A DNA stretch of 14,347 nucleotides from Bacillota bacterium. GTDB taxonomy: Bacteria; Bacillota; Clostridia; Christensenellales; Aristaeellaceae. The first letter of the stretch is position 1, and each line of letters starts with the position of its first letter. The stretch lies in NCBI GenBank assembly GCA_023421395.1, contig JAEZTL010000026.1, positions 1-14,347 on the forward strand, written 5' to 3'. The notes beneath the pieces were generated by a model. The model had not been told where the DNA came from. It saw nothing but the letters and a program-made list of their open reading frames with translations, and made no database searches. The translations under genes were made by a program, and so were the position numbers. This document shows, piece by piece, positions 6,803 to 14,347 of this stretch.

Positions 6803-8089
6803 ATGAAGAGACTCGTTTCCGTCCTGATGGTGGCGGCGCTGCTCGCGACGTCCTCCGTCGCCATGGCAGAGCCCGTAAAACTGGTGTTCTGGGATATGAT
6901 CTGGGGTTCGGCGGGCGTGTACGACAAGGCCGGCCAGGCGCTGGTGGACGAGTTCAACCAGTCCCAGAGCGACATCCAGGTGGAGTACCAGTCCGTGCCG
7001 TGGGACAACTACTACCAGGTGTTCCTGACCGCCATCACCTCCGGCTCCGGCCCGGACGTGGCCACCGCCGGCTCTCAGACGCCGATGCAGTTCGCCTCCA
7101 TGAACGAGATTCAGCCGCTGGACGGCCTGCTCGAAAAGTGGAAGAGCGAGAACGACCCCATTCTGGATGACTTCCTGCCCGGCTTTCTGGAGACGAACCT
7201 GCTGGACGGCAAGACCATTGCGCTGCCCTGGAACGCGGATACCCGCGTGTTCACTTACCGCACGGACCTGTTCGAGCAGGCGGGCATCACCGAGCTGCCC
7301 ACCGATTGGGACAGCCTGCGAGAGGTGCTGCGCAAGCTGAAGGCCGCCTTCCCCGACACCATCCCGCTGGTGAGCGCGGGCGATTCCGGCGGCTCCCAGA
7401 ACCTGATGATGTGGCTGACCATCGCCAATAACGTCGGCCCCATCACGGAGGACTTCAAGTCCAACATGACCGCGCCCCAGATGCGCGAGTGCCTGGAATT
7501 CATGGCGTCGCTGATGGACGAGGGCCTGATCCCCGAGGCCACCGTCAGCTACAAGACCGCCGACGCCGACCGGCTCTTCATGTCCGGCTCCGCGGCCATC
7601 ATCTACGGCGGCCCCAACAAGCTCTACTGGAGCGAGGATACCATTAAGGACAAGATCGCCGTCCTCGATCCCATGAAGGGACCCTCCGCCGAGAAGGCGC
7701 AGACCGTGTACTGGGCCAACAGCATCGCCTCCTACACGAAGAACCATCCCGAGGAGGCCCAGACCTTCATCGAATGGTGGATCAAGCACTCGATCAAGCT
7801 CTACACCGACGGTCAGGTGGGCAAGGTGCCGGTGATGCAGTCCCAGCTGGAGGATCCGTTCTTCTCCGAGAGCGTGCTGGACCGCGCGCTGACCGAGAAG
7901 GTCGCGCCCACCTTCGTTCACGCCACGTTCCCCGTCAAGAACTTCTATCCGGCCTTCGGCCAGATCAACGGCGAGCGCTACCTGAGCGCCGCGCTGCAGG
8001 AAGTGCTGACCGGCCGCCGCGACTTTGACGCCATCCTGGCGGAACAGGACGCGAACGTCGCCGGCGCGCTGGAGCTGCAGCAGCAGTAA
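6803..8089 (+). CDS. CUT1-type extracellular sugar-binding protein
   Basis: This 428-residue exported protein captures a carbohydrate for the permease pair encoded immediately downstream (CUT1 family, MalE/UgpB-like). Residues 1-22 are a signal peptide ending in AMA before Glu23. As in the CUT2 binding protein at the left end, there is no lipobox cysteine. The mature protein has the family-1 pattern: VKLVFWDMIWG at the N-terminus, a LVDEFNQSQSDIQVEYQ segment, SGSGPDVATAG, the LPWNADTRVFTYRTDL strand and a FMSGSAAIIYGGP stretch. Length is normal. The start at 6803 places the signal peptide correctly; GGGGTG lies about 8 bases upstream, and the in-frame codon at 6722 lies inside the preceding gene. 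A weak terminator precedes it and a stable hairpin follows, a common arrangement that adjusts binding protein against permease. The ligand is unknown. Confidence 0.95.
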   Translation: MKRLVSVLMVAALLATSSVAMAEPVKLVFWDMIWGSAGVYDKAGQALVDEFNQSQSDIQVEYQSVPWDNYYQVFLTAITSGSGPDVATAGSQTPMQFASMNEIQPLDGLLEKWKSENDPILDDFLPGFLETNLLDGKTIALPWNADTRVFTYRTDLFEQAGITELPTDWDSLREVLRKLKAAFPDTIPLVSAGDSGGSQNLMMWLTIANNVGPITEDFKSNMTAPQMRECLEFMASLMDEGLIPEATVSYKTADADRLFMSGSAAIIYGGPNKLYWSEDTIKDKIAVLDPMKGPSAEKAQTVYWANSIASYTKNHPEEAQTFIEWWIKHSIKLYTDGQVGKVPVMQSQLEDPFFSESVLDRALTEKVAPTFVHATFPVKNFYPAFGQINGERYLSAALQEVLTGRRDFDAILAEQDANVAGALELQQQ

Positions 8090-8115
8090 GCCCGTCCCCG
8101 GTTTACCAATATGGC

Positions 8116-8140
8116 GCGGGGCGCTCCGGGAGCGCCCCGC
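8116..8140 (+). other. Strong intercistronic hairpin after the binding-protein gene
   Basis: An 11-bp perfect stem, GCGGGGCGCTC with GAGCGCCCCGC, closes a 3-base CGG loop 26 bases after the binding-protein stop and ahead of the permease ribosome site. No T-run follows, so it is not a full terminator. Such hairpins often protect binding-protein mRNA from 3' degradation, giving more binding protein than permease. Confidence 0.6.
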
Positions 8141-8161
8141 CCTCTTCCGGGAGGAATCTCC

Positions 8162-9055
8162 ATGCAAACGCGGGCCAGGCGGCGCTTTGGCGCCCGGCGG
8201 CTGGGATACCTGATGCTGGTCCCGGCGCTGATCATGATCCTTTTGACGCAGATCTACCCCTTCCTCTACGGCGTTTTGATGAGCCTGACCAACTACAACC
8301 TGCTCAAGCCTCAGGCCATCCGCTTTGTCGGGCTTGAGAACTTCGTGAAGATCTTTACTTCCGACAGGAATTTCACGTCGACGCTGGGCTTCACATTCGC
8401 TTACGCGCTCAGCATCGTCCTCTTCAGCTATATCGTGGGTCTTTTTACCGCGACGCTGCTCAACAAAAACCTGCGCGGCCGCGCGGCCTATCGGACGGTG
8501 ATCCTCCTGCCCTGGGTGATCGCGCCGATGGTCATGGCCACCAACTGGCTGTGGCTTCTCAATGACCAGTTCGGCCTGATCAATCGCGTTTTGATGCAGC
8601 TGGGCATCGTGCGGGAGCCGATCCTCTTCCTCGCGTCCAAGGACATGGCGCGGTCCTCGGTGATCCTCGTGGGCACCTGGAAAAATATCCCCTTTATGAC
8701 GATTACGCTTCTGGCCGGCATGCAGTCCATCGGCACGGATCTGTACGAAGCCGCCCGCATCGACGGCGCCGGCGGCTTTAAGGCCTTCTGGCACATCACG
8801 CTGCCGATGATCCGGCCGGTGGCGGTGGTTTCCACAACGCTGCTTCTCATCTGGGCGTTCAACGGCTTTGAAAACGTGTACCTGCTCACCGAGGGCGGGC
8901 CTTCCAGCGCCACCATGCTGATGTCGATTTACGCCTACAACACCGCGTTTTTGCGCTCGCAGATGGGCTACGCCTCCGCGCTGTCGGTGGTGATGCTGGG
9001 CTTCATGATGGCCCTGAGCCTCATCTACCAGCGGATGAACCGGAATCTGACGTAA
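8162..9055 (+). CDS. CUT1 sugar ABC transporter permease, subunit 1 (MalF/UgpA type)
   Basis: This 297-residue inner-membrane protein forms half of the import channel. It shows about six hydrophobic helices (roughly 16-40, 75-100, 112-134, 166-187, 219-240 and 268-290). Near the C-terminus the EAA loop that docks on the ATPase is clear at 196-215 (EAARIDGAGG, then FWHITLPMIRP). The start at 8162 has GGGAGG about 7 bases upstream; the upstream in-frame ATG at 8111 lies before the hairpin and adds no family sequence. It is 12 bases from the second permease gene and follows its binding protein. No ATPase gene accompanies it, which is common for CUT1 systems in Bacillota that share an MsmX-type ATPase. 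Confidence 0.96.
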   Translation: MQTRARRRFGARRLGYLMLVPALIMILLTQIYPFLYGVLMSLTNYNLLKPQAIRFVGLENFVKIFTSDRNFTSTLGFTFAYALSIVLFSYIVGLFTATLLNKNLRGRAAYRTVILLPWVIAPMVMATNWLWLLNDQFGLINRVLMQLGIVREPILFLASKDMARSSVILVGTWKNIPFMTITLLAGMQSIGTDLYEAARIDGAGGFKAFWHITLPMIRPVAVVSTTLLLIWAFNGFENVYLLTEGGPSSATMLMSIYAYNTAFLRSQMGYASALSVVMLGFMMALSLIYQRMNRNLT

Positions 9056-9067
9056 GGGGGGACGCAC

Positions 9068-9907
9068 ATGCTGAGGCTGAGGGCGCATTTGGGCCGCGGG
9101 GCGAGCTACGCGCTGATACTTCTGTTCTGCTTTCTGTTCGCGCTGCCGGTTCTTTCGATGCTGGGCACGTCGCTGAAGACTTCCAGCGACGCGCTGAGCA
9201 CGGTGTCGCTGTTTCCCGCGCCGGGGCACGTCTTCTTGGGCAACTTCGCGCAGGTGATGCGGGATTCCTCCTTTGAAAGAAACCTCTGGAACAGCTTTGT
9301 CGTCTCCGTCGCCTCGACGTTTGCGTCGGTGGCGGTGGCTTCTCTGGCGGGCTACGCGGTGTCCCGGTTCAAGGGCTGGGCGTTTACGGCGTTCATCGTG
9401 CTGCTGCTCCTGCTTCAGATGCTGCCCAGCATGCTGGTGATGGTGCCGATCTTCCTGATCTATAAGGGCCTTGGCATCAACAATACGCTCTTTGGGCTGA
9501 TCGTCTGCTATGCCACCTCGTCGCTGGCGTTTTGCATCTGGATGCTCAAGGGGTTCTTCGACTCCGTGCCCTTCGAGGTGGAGGAGTCCGCGATGATCGA
9601 CGGGTGCAGCCAGTTTTCCTCGTTCGTGCGCATCATCCTGCCCATCTCCACGCCGGGCCTGGCGACGGTGGCCATCTTCTCCTTTGTGCGGGCATGGAAC
9701 GAGTACGTGATGGCGCGCATCCTGATCCAGTCCGACGAGCTCAAGACCATCAACCTGGGCCTGCAGAAATTTGTGCAGGAGTTCCAGGTGGACTGGTCGC
9801 TGCTCTCGGCGGGGGCGGTGATCGCCACGGTGCCCACGGTCCTGTTTTTGCTGTTCGCCCAGAAATATCTGGTGCAGGGATTGACTTCCGGCGCCATAAA
9901 GGGATAA
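9068..9907 (+). CDS. CUT1 sugar ABC transporter permease, subunit 2 (MalG/UgpE type)
   Basis: This 279-residue membrane protein pairs with the preceding permease. Hydrophobic helices lie at about 13-33, 75-98, 106-132, 140-158, 198-214 and 245-266. The EAA-type loop is at 172-191 and reads EESAMIDGCS followed by IILPISTP; Glu-Ser replaces the usual Glu-Ala, and the Asp-Gly pair is kept. The MalG-type N-terminus (ALPVLSMLGTSLKTSSD) and the conserved RAWNEY segment (208-213) are present. AAGGGGGG lies about 7 bases upstream of the start at 9068. The tight spacing on both sides supports co-transcription. The family is certain; the substrate is not. Confidence 0.96.
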   Translation: MLRLRAHLGRGASYALILLFCFLFALPVLSMLGTSLKTSSDALSTVSLFPAPGHVFLGNFAQVMRDSSFERNLWNSFVVSVASTFASVAVASLAGYAVSRFKGWAFTAFIVLLLLLQMLPSMLVMVPIFLIYKGLGINNTLFGLIVCYATSSLAFCIWMLKGFFDSVPFEVEESAMIDGCSQFSSFVRIILPISTPGLATVAIFSFVRAWNEYVMARILIQSDELKTINLGLQKFVQEFQVDWSLLSAGAVIATVPTVLFLLFAQKYLVQGLTSGAIKG

Positions 9908-9925
9908 TTGAAGGAGGGCTTTCGC

Positions 9926-10897
9926 ATGAAGGCGCTGATTTTGAGGGGAATCGAACAGGTGGAGATGGCGGACCTGCCGGTCCCGGCCATCCAGCCGGAT
10001 CAGGTGCTGGTCCGCAACCGGGTCTGCGCCGTGTGCAACGCCACCGATACCAAGATGTATCGCGGCAAGCACGCGCTGGTCACGTTTCCCTCGGTCTTTG
10101 GGCACGAGGGCGCGGGCGTGGTGGAGGCCGTGGGTTCGGCCGTGACGCGCGTGCGCCCCGGCGACCGGGTGCTGGGCGCGGGCTACCCCGCGTCGGAGGG
10201 CCTCGGCTCCTTCTGGGGCCAATACAGCGAGTACGGCGTGGCCCGGGAGGATGAGACTGTGCCGGTTCCCGAGGGCGTGCCGCTGGACCACGCGGCGCTC
10301 TCCCATATGCTGGGAGAGGCGCTGAACGCGCTTCGGATCGCGCGCATTCAGCCGGGCGAGCACATCGTGATCATCGGCTGCGGCGCGGTGGGGCTGAGCC
10401 TGCTGACCGTCGTTCAGCACGCCTATCCCGCGTCGATCACCATGATGGACATCTCCGATGAAAAGCTGGCGCTGGCAAAGTCGCTTGGGGCGACCCACAC
10501 CGTCAACACCTTCCGGGAGGACGCGGCCGCGCGCCTCGCGGAGACCACCGGTGGCGAGGGCGTAAACGTGCTCTTTGAGGCGGTGGGTTCGCCCAAGACC
10601 TACGACCTGGCGTACGAGCTCGTCAACCGCGGCGGGCTGATCATCCCCTTCGGCATGATCGAGGGCACGCTGGAACTGCCCTTCCGCAAGCTTTACGCCA
10701 AACAGCTGCAGCTGCGCTTTGTTCGCTCCGCGGGCGACCGCGGCCCGGAGAACAAGCGCCTGGTGCTGGGCATGATGCAGCGGGGGCTGATCCGCCCGGA
10801 CCGGCTGATCACGGCGCGCTTCCCGCTGGCGGCCTTTGACGAGGCGGCCCGGTCCATCATGGCCGGCGGGCAGGTCCGTGTACTGATGGACATTTGA
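9926..10897 (+). CDS. Zinc-type medium-chain dehydrogenase/reductase
   Basis: This 323-residue cytosolic enzyme probably oxidises an alcohol or polyol with NAD, or reduces the ketone. The N-terminal GroES-like domain carries the catalytic zinc ligands Cys37 (VCNATD) and His60-Glu61 (FGHEGAG). The Rossmann domain has GCGAVG at 151-156, and Asp175 (MMDIS) ends the second strand, which favours NAD over NADP. The structural-zinc lobe with four cysteines, found in many sorbitol, threonine and alcohol dehydrogenases, is missing; the region 85-105 is short and cysteine-free. The start at 9926 is chosen because AAGGAGGG lies about 7 bases upstream; an in-frame TTG at 9908 would overlap that site. It follows the permease by 18 bases and precedes the sensor kinase by 15, so it is inside the operon and probably works on the imported compound or its product. 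Substrate unknown. Confidence 0.93.
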   Translation: MKALILRGIEQVEMADLPVPAIQPDQVLVRNRVCAVCNATDTKMYRGKHALVTFPSVFGHEGAGVVEAVGSAVTRVRPGDRVLGAGYPASEGLGSFWGQYSEYGVAREDETVPVPEGVPLDHAALSHMLGEALNALRIARIQPGEHIVIIGCGAVGLSLLTVVQHAYPASITMMDISDEKLALAKSLGATHTVNTFREDAAARLAETTGGEGVNVLFEAVGSPKTYDLAYELVNRGGLIIPFGMIEGTLELPFRKLYAKQLQLRFVRSAGDRGPENKRLVLGMMQRGLIRPDRLITARFPLAAFDEAARSIMAGGQVRVLMDI

Positions 10898-10912
10898 TAC
10901 GGGAGGCGTTCC

Positions 10913-12754
10913 ATGCGCAGATGGCTCAAGGTTGTCCTGGACAAGACAATTCTGGCCATGCGGCGCCAAAACCTGGAGGCGCGCACCATCTGGATCATGC
11001 TGGTGACCACGGTGATCCCCATCCTGATCATCGGCGTGGGGGCCTTCGTCGGCGCGCGCCACGTGTTTGAGCGCAACACCTACAACAGCATCCAAAAGAG
11101 CATCGACCTTTACGGCATGCTGCTGGACAACCAGTTGGCCCAGTACGCGCAGATCGGCGACGAGCTGGCCGCGAACCTGGAGACCATCAACCTGGTGGCC
11201 AACCGCCATGCGAAAACCAGCGCCCAGTACGCCCGCATCAACAACTATTACCAGTACATCGAGAAGCTGTTCACACGTCACATGATCACCGTGGAGATCG
11301 TGGCGGAGGACGGCTTCGTCCTCTTCAGGCCCTACCAGTTTACCGGCCCGGACGTGGCGGGGAGCGCTTGCCTCCGCCGCGCCTTCGCCGCTTCGGAGCG
11401 GCGCACCTGGTTTGGCGCCTTGGCCGCGGAGAACACCTCCGCCTATTCGCGCCCGCCGGAATCCATGTCCGACGCGGAGGTGATGCTCTCCACCAAAATC
11501 CGCTCGCTGACGGGCCGGCACGTGGGGCTGGTGAACCTGGTCGTCAGCGGCTCCATGCTCAGCGACATCCTGAAGGAAGCCATGGCCTACGAGAGCGATG
11601 CCTCCTTCCCCTTCAACGTGCGCTCGATCTTCATCGTGGACGACATGAATCGCGTGGTATCCGGCGAGGGGTTGACGCCCGGCGCCCAGGTGGAGCCGCA
11701 GCTGGCCGCCATGCTGACAAGCGCGGGCACCGGGCGCATCCGGGAAGCCGATACCGGCCGGGAGACGCTGGTGTTCCACGCAGCCTCCCGCCAGTCGGGC
11801 TTTCGCGTGGTGTCCACCATCGACTACGCCGACTTCATGCGGGACATCAACGCCCTGCAAAGGCGCATCATATGGCTGGTGCTGGCCTGCGAATTGATCG
11901 CCGCCGCCATCTGGTGGCTGCACGCGCTGAGCATCAAGCGCCCCATCGGCCGCATTGTGCGCGCGATGAAGCACATGGAGGCCAAGGAACTGGGCGCGCG
12001 GGTGACGGACGGCGGGCGGGACGAGCTGAACTACCTGGCCGAGAGCTTCAACGCCATGGCCGCGCAGATTCAGAACCTGGTGGAGGAGACGCGGCGCATC
12101 GAATCCTCCAAGCGGGAGGCCGAGATGCGCGCGCTGGAGGCGCAGATCAACCCCCACTTCCTCTACAACACGCTGGACATGATCAGCTGGATGGCCTTTC
12201 AGTCCAAGACCGACGAGATCCGCCGGATGATCGGTGCGCTTTCGAACTTCTTCCGGCTCAGCCTCAACCGCGGACGCCGTACCTACCGGGTGCAGGACGA
12301 GCTGGACCACGTTAAGGCGTACCTCGACATCCAACGCGAGCGGTTTCAGGCGAAGGAGCGCTTCTCCCTGTGCGTCGAGGCGGACGAGGAAGCCCGCGGC
12401 ATGCGCGTGATCAAGATCCTGCTGCAGCCGCTGGTGGAAAACGCCATCACCCACGGCCTTATGAAGAAGCCGGGCGTGGGCAGCCTGACCATCGGGGCGA
12501 AGGTCGAGGGCGAACGGCTGATGCTCTGGGTGGAGGACGACGGCGTGGGCCTCGAAAAGGCGGCGGGGGACCACAGCTTCCATTCCGGCTACGGGCTGAG
12601 AAGCGTTGAGGAGCGCATCCGGCAGTACTATGGCGAGGCGGGTTCGCTCAGCGTCACCCAGCGGCCGGAGGGCGGCGTGCGCGCGCTGATCATCCTGCCG
12701 GCCGTCAAGTGGGAGGAGAGGGATCGGAATGTGCAAAATCCTGTTGGCGGATGA
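10913..12754 (+). CDS. YesM-type sensor histidine kinase
   Basis: This 613-residue membrane kinase should sense a signal outside the cell and phosphorylate the regulator encoded next. The order is: transmembrane helix about 26-47; extracytoplasmic sensor about 48-318, in the size range of a double-Cache domain; transmembrane helix about 319-340; HAMP about 341-395; His_kinase domain with the phosphorylated His415 in QINPHFLYNT; and HATPase_c with the N-box Asn510 (LLQPLVEN), EDDGVGL (541-547) and GYGLRSVEERI (559-569). This is the LytS/YesM class, typical of Bacillota sugar loci. The start at 10913 has GGGAGG about 6 bases upstream. The 3' end overlaps the regulator gene by 26 bases, suggesting translational coupling. 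Position in a transport operon suggests it senses the transported carbohydrate, possibly through the binding protein; that is inferred. Confidence 0.96.
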   Translation: MRRWLKVVLDKTILAMRRQNLEARTIWIMLVTTVIPILIIGVGAFVGARHVFERNTYNSIQKSIDLYGMLLDNQLAQYAQIGDELAANLETINLVANRHAKTSAQYARINNYYQYIEKLFTRHMITVEIVAEDGFVLFRPYQFTGPDVAGSACLRRAFAASERRTWFGALAAENTSAYSRPPESMSDAEVMLSTKIRSLTGRHVGLVNLVVSGSMLSDILKEAMAYESDASFPFNVRSIFIVDDMNRVVSGEGLTPGAQVEPQLAAMLTSAGTGRIREADTGRETLVFHAASRQSGFRVVSTIDYADFMRDINALQRRIIWLVLACELIAAAIWWLHALSIKRPIGRIVRAMKHMEAKELGARVTDGGRDELNYLAESFNAMAAQIQNLVEETRRIESSKREAEMRALEAQINPHFLYNTLDMISWMAFQSKTDEIRRMIGALSNFFRLSLNRGRRTYRVQDELDHVKAYLDIQRERFQAKERFSLCVEADEEARGMRVIKILLQPLVENAITHGLMKKPGVGSLTIGAKVEGERLMLWVEDDGVGLEKAAGDHSFHSGYGLRSVEERIRQYYGEAGSLSVTQRPEGGVRALIILPAVKWEERDRNVQNPVGG

Positions 12755-14261
12755 CGAATACTACATCCTCAGCGGGCTGACGCGGCTGATCGAGGAAAAC
12801 TTTCCCTCCGCCGGCGTCTACGCCTATTCCAGCGGCCTCGACGCCATGGAGGCGCTCAGCCGTGTGAATCCGGACATCATCGTATCGGACATCCGCATGG
12901 GCGAATTCAGCGGCTTGGACTTCATCCAGGGCGTGCGCCGGCTTTACCCGGATACGCAGGTGATGATCATCAGCGGCTACAATGACTTTGACTACGCCCG
13001 CCGCGCCATCGAGCTGGGCGTGGCGCGCTATATTCTGAAGCCCATCTGCCAGGAGCAGATGGTGGAGTTCCTGCGCGAGGCAATGGAGCGCGTTCAGGCG
13101 ATGAAGGAGCTTCGCGAACGCCAGAAATTTTCACTGGAGGCGGCGCGCCAGCGGGTGGTGGCCGAGGTGCTCGCAAGCGGCGTCGCGGACGCCCGTGCGG
13201 ACCGGGAGATGCGCATGGCCGGGCTGACGCCGCTGATGGAGGACTACATCGTCGCCAGCCTCAACGTCTACGAATACCAAATGGCCGCGCCCTATGACAA
13301 CGCCAACCAGATGAAGAACCTGCGCCGCTTCATCGGCGGCAGCGCGGCCCGGGCGATGAAGGAGCTGGACGCCGGCGAGCACCTTTTTGTGGACGCGCTC
13401 AGGGGGAACCTGGTGCTCATCGCCCGCTGCGGGACCCGGACGCTGGAGGAGGCGCTCCGGCGCGTGTCGCTGGAGCTTTTTGAAACCTTCTCGCTCCGGT
13501 CCGATTTCGTGATCAGCGCGCGCCACAGGGGGGCGGCGGAGCTCTTTGCTGCCTACTGCGAGTCCCAGGGCATTCAGCTGACGGGAGACGCGTTCTCGGT
13601 GTTTGATGACGCCGAACTGCGCCTGGTGCGCCAAATCCAGGAGTTGAAGCGGCAGATGGCCGATGCCATCGCCCGGGATACGCCCGCCCAGGTGGGCGCG
13701 AAGCTTCAGATGGTGGCGGAGATGCTGGCCCGCGGCTACGACGCCAACGCGATGGCCATCGCCTTCTGCCAGGATTTGATGGGCGTGGCGGGCGCCATAG
13801 CCCGGGGGCGGGAGGACGCGCCCGCCGAGGCGGCCGCAAGGCCGCCGGCCGCGCGGGTGTCCGCGCTGCTCCCGGAGATCGAGGCGCTCAAGCGGGAGCT
13901 GGCCGAGTATCACGCCCGCTGCGTGCGGCGGCGCGCGGACGACCTGGTGGACGCCACCAAGCGGTTCATTCGGGAAAACCTGGCGGAGACGACCCAGGAG
14001 AGCGTCGCCGCCCATGTGGGCGTCAGCGCGATCTACCTGAGCATGCTGTTCAAGGAAGTGACCGGCGAGAACTTCCGGGACTACCTGATCGCCGCCAAGA
14101 TCGACCGCGCCAAGCGGCTGCTGGCCGAAACCGACGGCAAGGTTTACGAAATCGCGCTTCAGACGGGCTATTCGGACATCAAGTACTTCAGCAAAAACTT
14201 CCGAAGGCTGGTGGGCGTATCCCCCAACGAATACCGCGCCGCCGCCAGGAACGGCAAATAG
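12729..14261 (+). CDS. YesN-type response regulator with AraC-family DNA-binding domain
   Basis: This 510-residue cytoplasmic transcription factor is the partner of the preceding kinase. The receiver domain (about 1-120) has the acidic pocket Asp8-Asp9, the phosphorylated Asp54 (IIVSDIRM), Ser82 (ISGYND) and Lys104 (ILKP). A long middle region (about 125-395) of the sort usual in YesN proteins has no domain I can name. The C-terminal AraC helix-turn-helix pair (about 405-503) includes ESVAAHVGVSAIYLSMLFKE and IALQTGYSDIKYFSKNFRR, ending in the family signature VGVSPNEYR. The start at 12729 follows GGGAGGAGAGG and lies within the kinase gene's last 26 bases. It probably activates the promoter in 5705-5882, and so its own operon, because the plus-strand promoter there has a good -10 but a weak -35. 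That target is inferred. Confidence 0.96.
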   Translation: MCKILLADDEYYILSGLTRLIEENFPSAGVYAYSSGLDAMEALSRVNPDIIVSDIRMGEFSGLDFIQGVRRLYPDTQVMIISGYNDFDYARRAIELGVARYILKPICQEQMVEFLREAMERVQAMKELRERQKFSLEAARQRVVAEVLASGVADARADREMRMAGLTPLMEDYIVASLNVYEYQMAAPYDNANQMKNLRRFIGGSAARAMKELDAGEHLFVDALRGNLVLIARCGTRTLEEALRRVSLELFETFSLRSDFVISARHRGAAELFAAYCESQGIQLTGDAFSVFDDAELRLVRQIQELKRQMADAIARDTPAQVGAKLQMVAEMLARGYDANAMAIAFCQDLMGVAGAIARGREDAPAEAAARPPAARVSALLPEIEALKRELAEYHARCVRRRADDLVDATKRFIRENLAETTQESVAAHVGVSAIYLSMLFKEVTGENFRDYLIAAKIDRAKRLLAETDGKVYEIALQTGYSDIKYFSKNFRRLVGVSPNEYRAAARNGK

Positions 14262-14286
14262 GGCGCGCCGCGAATGCGGCGCGCCC
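14261..14286 (+). terminator. Hairpin at the end of the operon, without T-run
   Basis: A perfect 11-bp stem, GGGCGCGCCGC with GCGGCGCGCCC, closes a GAAT loop and begins on the last base of the regulator's stop codon. No T-run follows, so it is either a non-canonical (U-poor) terminator or an mRNA 3'-end stabiliser. The remaining bases to the window end show no gene. Confidence 0.5.
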
Positions 14287-14347
14287 CGGACCGTCAATGA
14301 ATCCGCCTTCATATTTCAACGGTTCACGGCGGCGCGTGCGCCGGGAA

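Noticed and set aside
9908..9925. An earlier TTG start for the medium-chain dehydrogenase
   Set aside because: It would place the AAGGAGGG ribosome site inside the coding region; ATG at 9926 has ideal spacing.
6707..12736. A 2009-codon open frame on the minus strand
   Set aside because: It lies fully antisense to six well-recognised plus-strand genes. Its translation is a low-complexity mix rich in His, Arg, Gly and Ala, with no family resemblance. It is a product of high GC at third codon positions.
13131..14312. A 393-codon minus-strand open frame
   Set aside because: It is antisense to the response regulator, rich in Gly, His and Arg, with no recognisable motif or ribosome site.

Overview
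The window is GC-rich bacterial DNA that is almost fully coding. It most likely comes from a high-GC anaerobic member of the Bacillota (Clostridia-like). The evidence is the strong GGAGG-type ribosome sites, a YesM/YesN-type sensor and regulator pair, both CUT1- and CUT2-type sugar-binding proteins, and an FtsH with a GKSRAKMYD-type linker. Both solute-binding proteins have a plain signal peptide (Ala-x-Ala cut site) and no lipobox cysteine. That is unusual for a Gram-positive and known in some Clostridia lineages, so the taxonomic call is inference only.

Layout. (1) Positions 49-1932, minus strand: a two-gene unit with a xylose-isomerase-like TIM-barrel enzyme followed by a CUT2/RbsB-type sugar-binding protein. 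It is driven by a near-perfect sigma-70 promoter at 2016-2044. The unit probably continues beyond position 1, where a CUT2 ATPase and permease would be expected. (2) 2241-4220, plus strand: ftsH, the membrane AAA+ zinc protease, with its own promoter region and a strong bidirectional terminator. (3) 4274-4678: about 400 bases with no credible gene but many GC-rich hairpins, including one that looks exactly like a tRNA T-arm on the minus strand. (4) 4679-5704, minus strand: a Gfo/Idh/MocA oxidoreductase, divergent from (5). (5) 5883-14261, plus strand: a tightly packed run of seven genes encoding a second TIM-barrel isomerase/epimerase, a CUT1 solute-binding protein, two CUT1 permeases, a zinc-type medium-chain dehydrogenase, a YesM-type sensor kinase and a YesN-type response regulator with an AraC DNA-binding domain.

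How it works together. The 4679-14261 block reads as one sugar or polyol utilisation locus. The sensor kinase and regulator would detect the substrate or a related signal outside the cell. The CUT1 proteins would import it, with an ATPase encoded elsewhere. The Gfo/Idh oxidoreductase, the TIM-barrel enzyme and the medium-chain dehydrogenase would oxidise, isomerise or cleave it. The substrate cannot be read from the sequence. The mix of a Gfo/Idh enzyme with xylose-isomerase-like barrels and no glycoside hydrolase resembles known inositol-like and 3-keto-glycoside routes, which makes this the most interesting system in the window.
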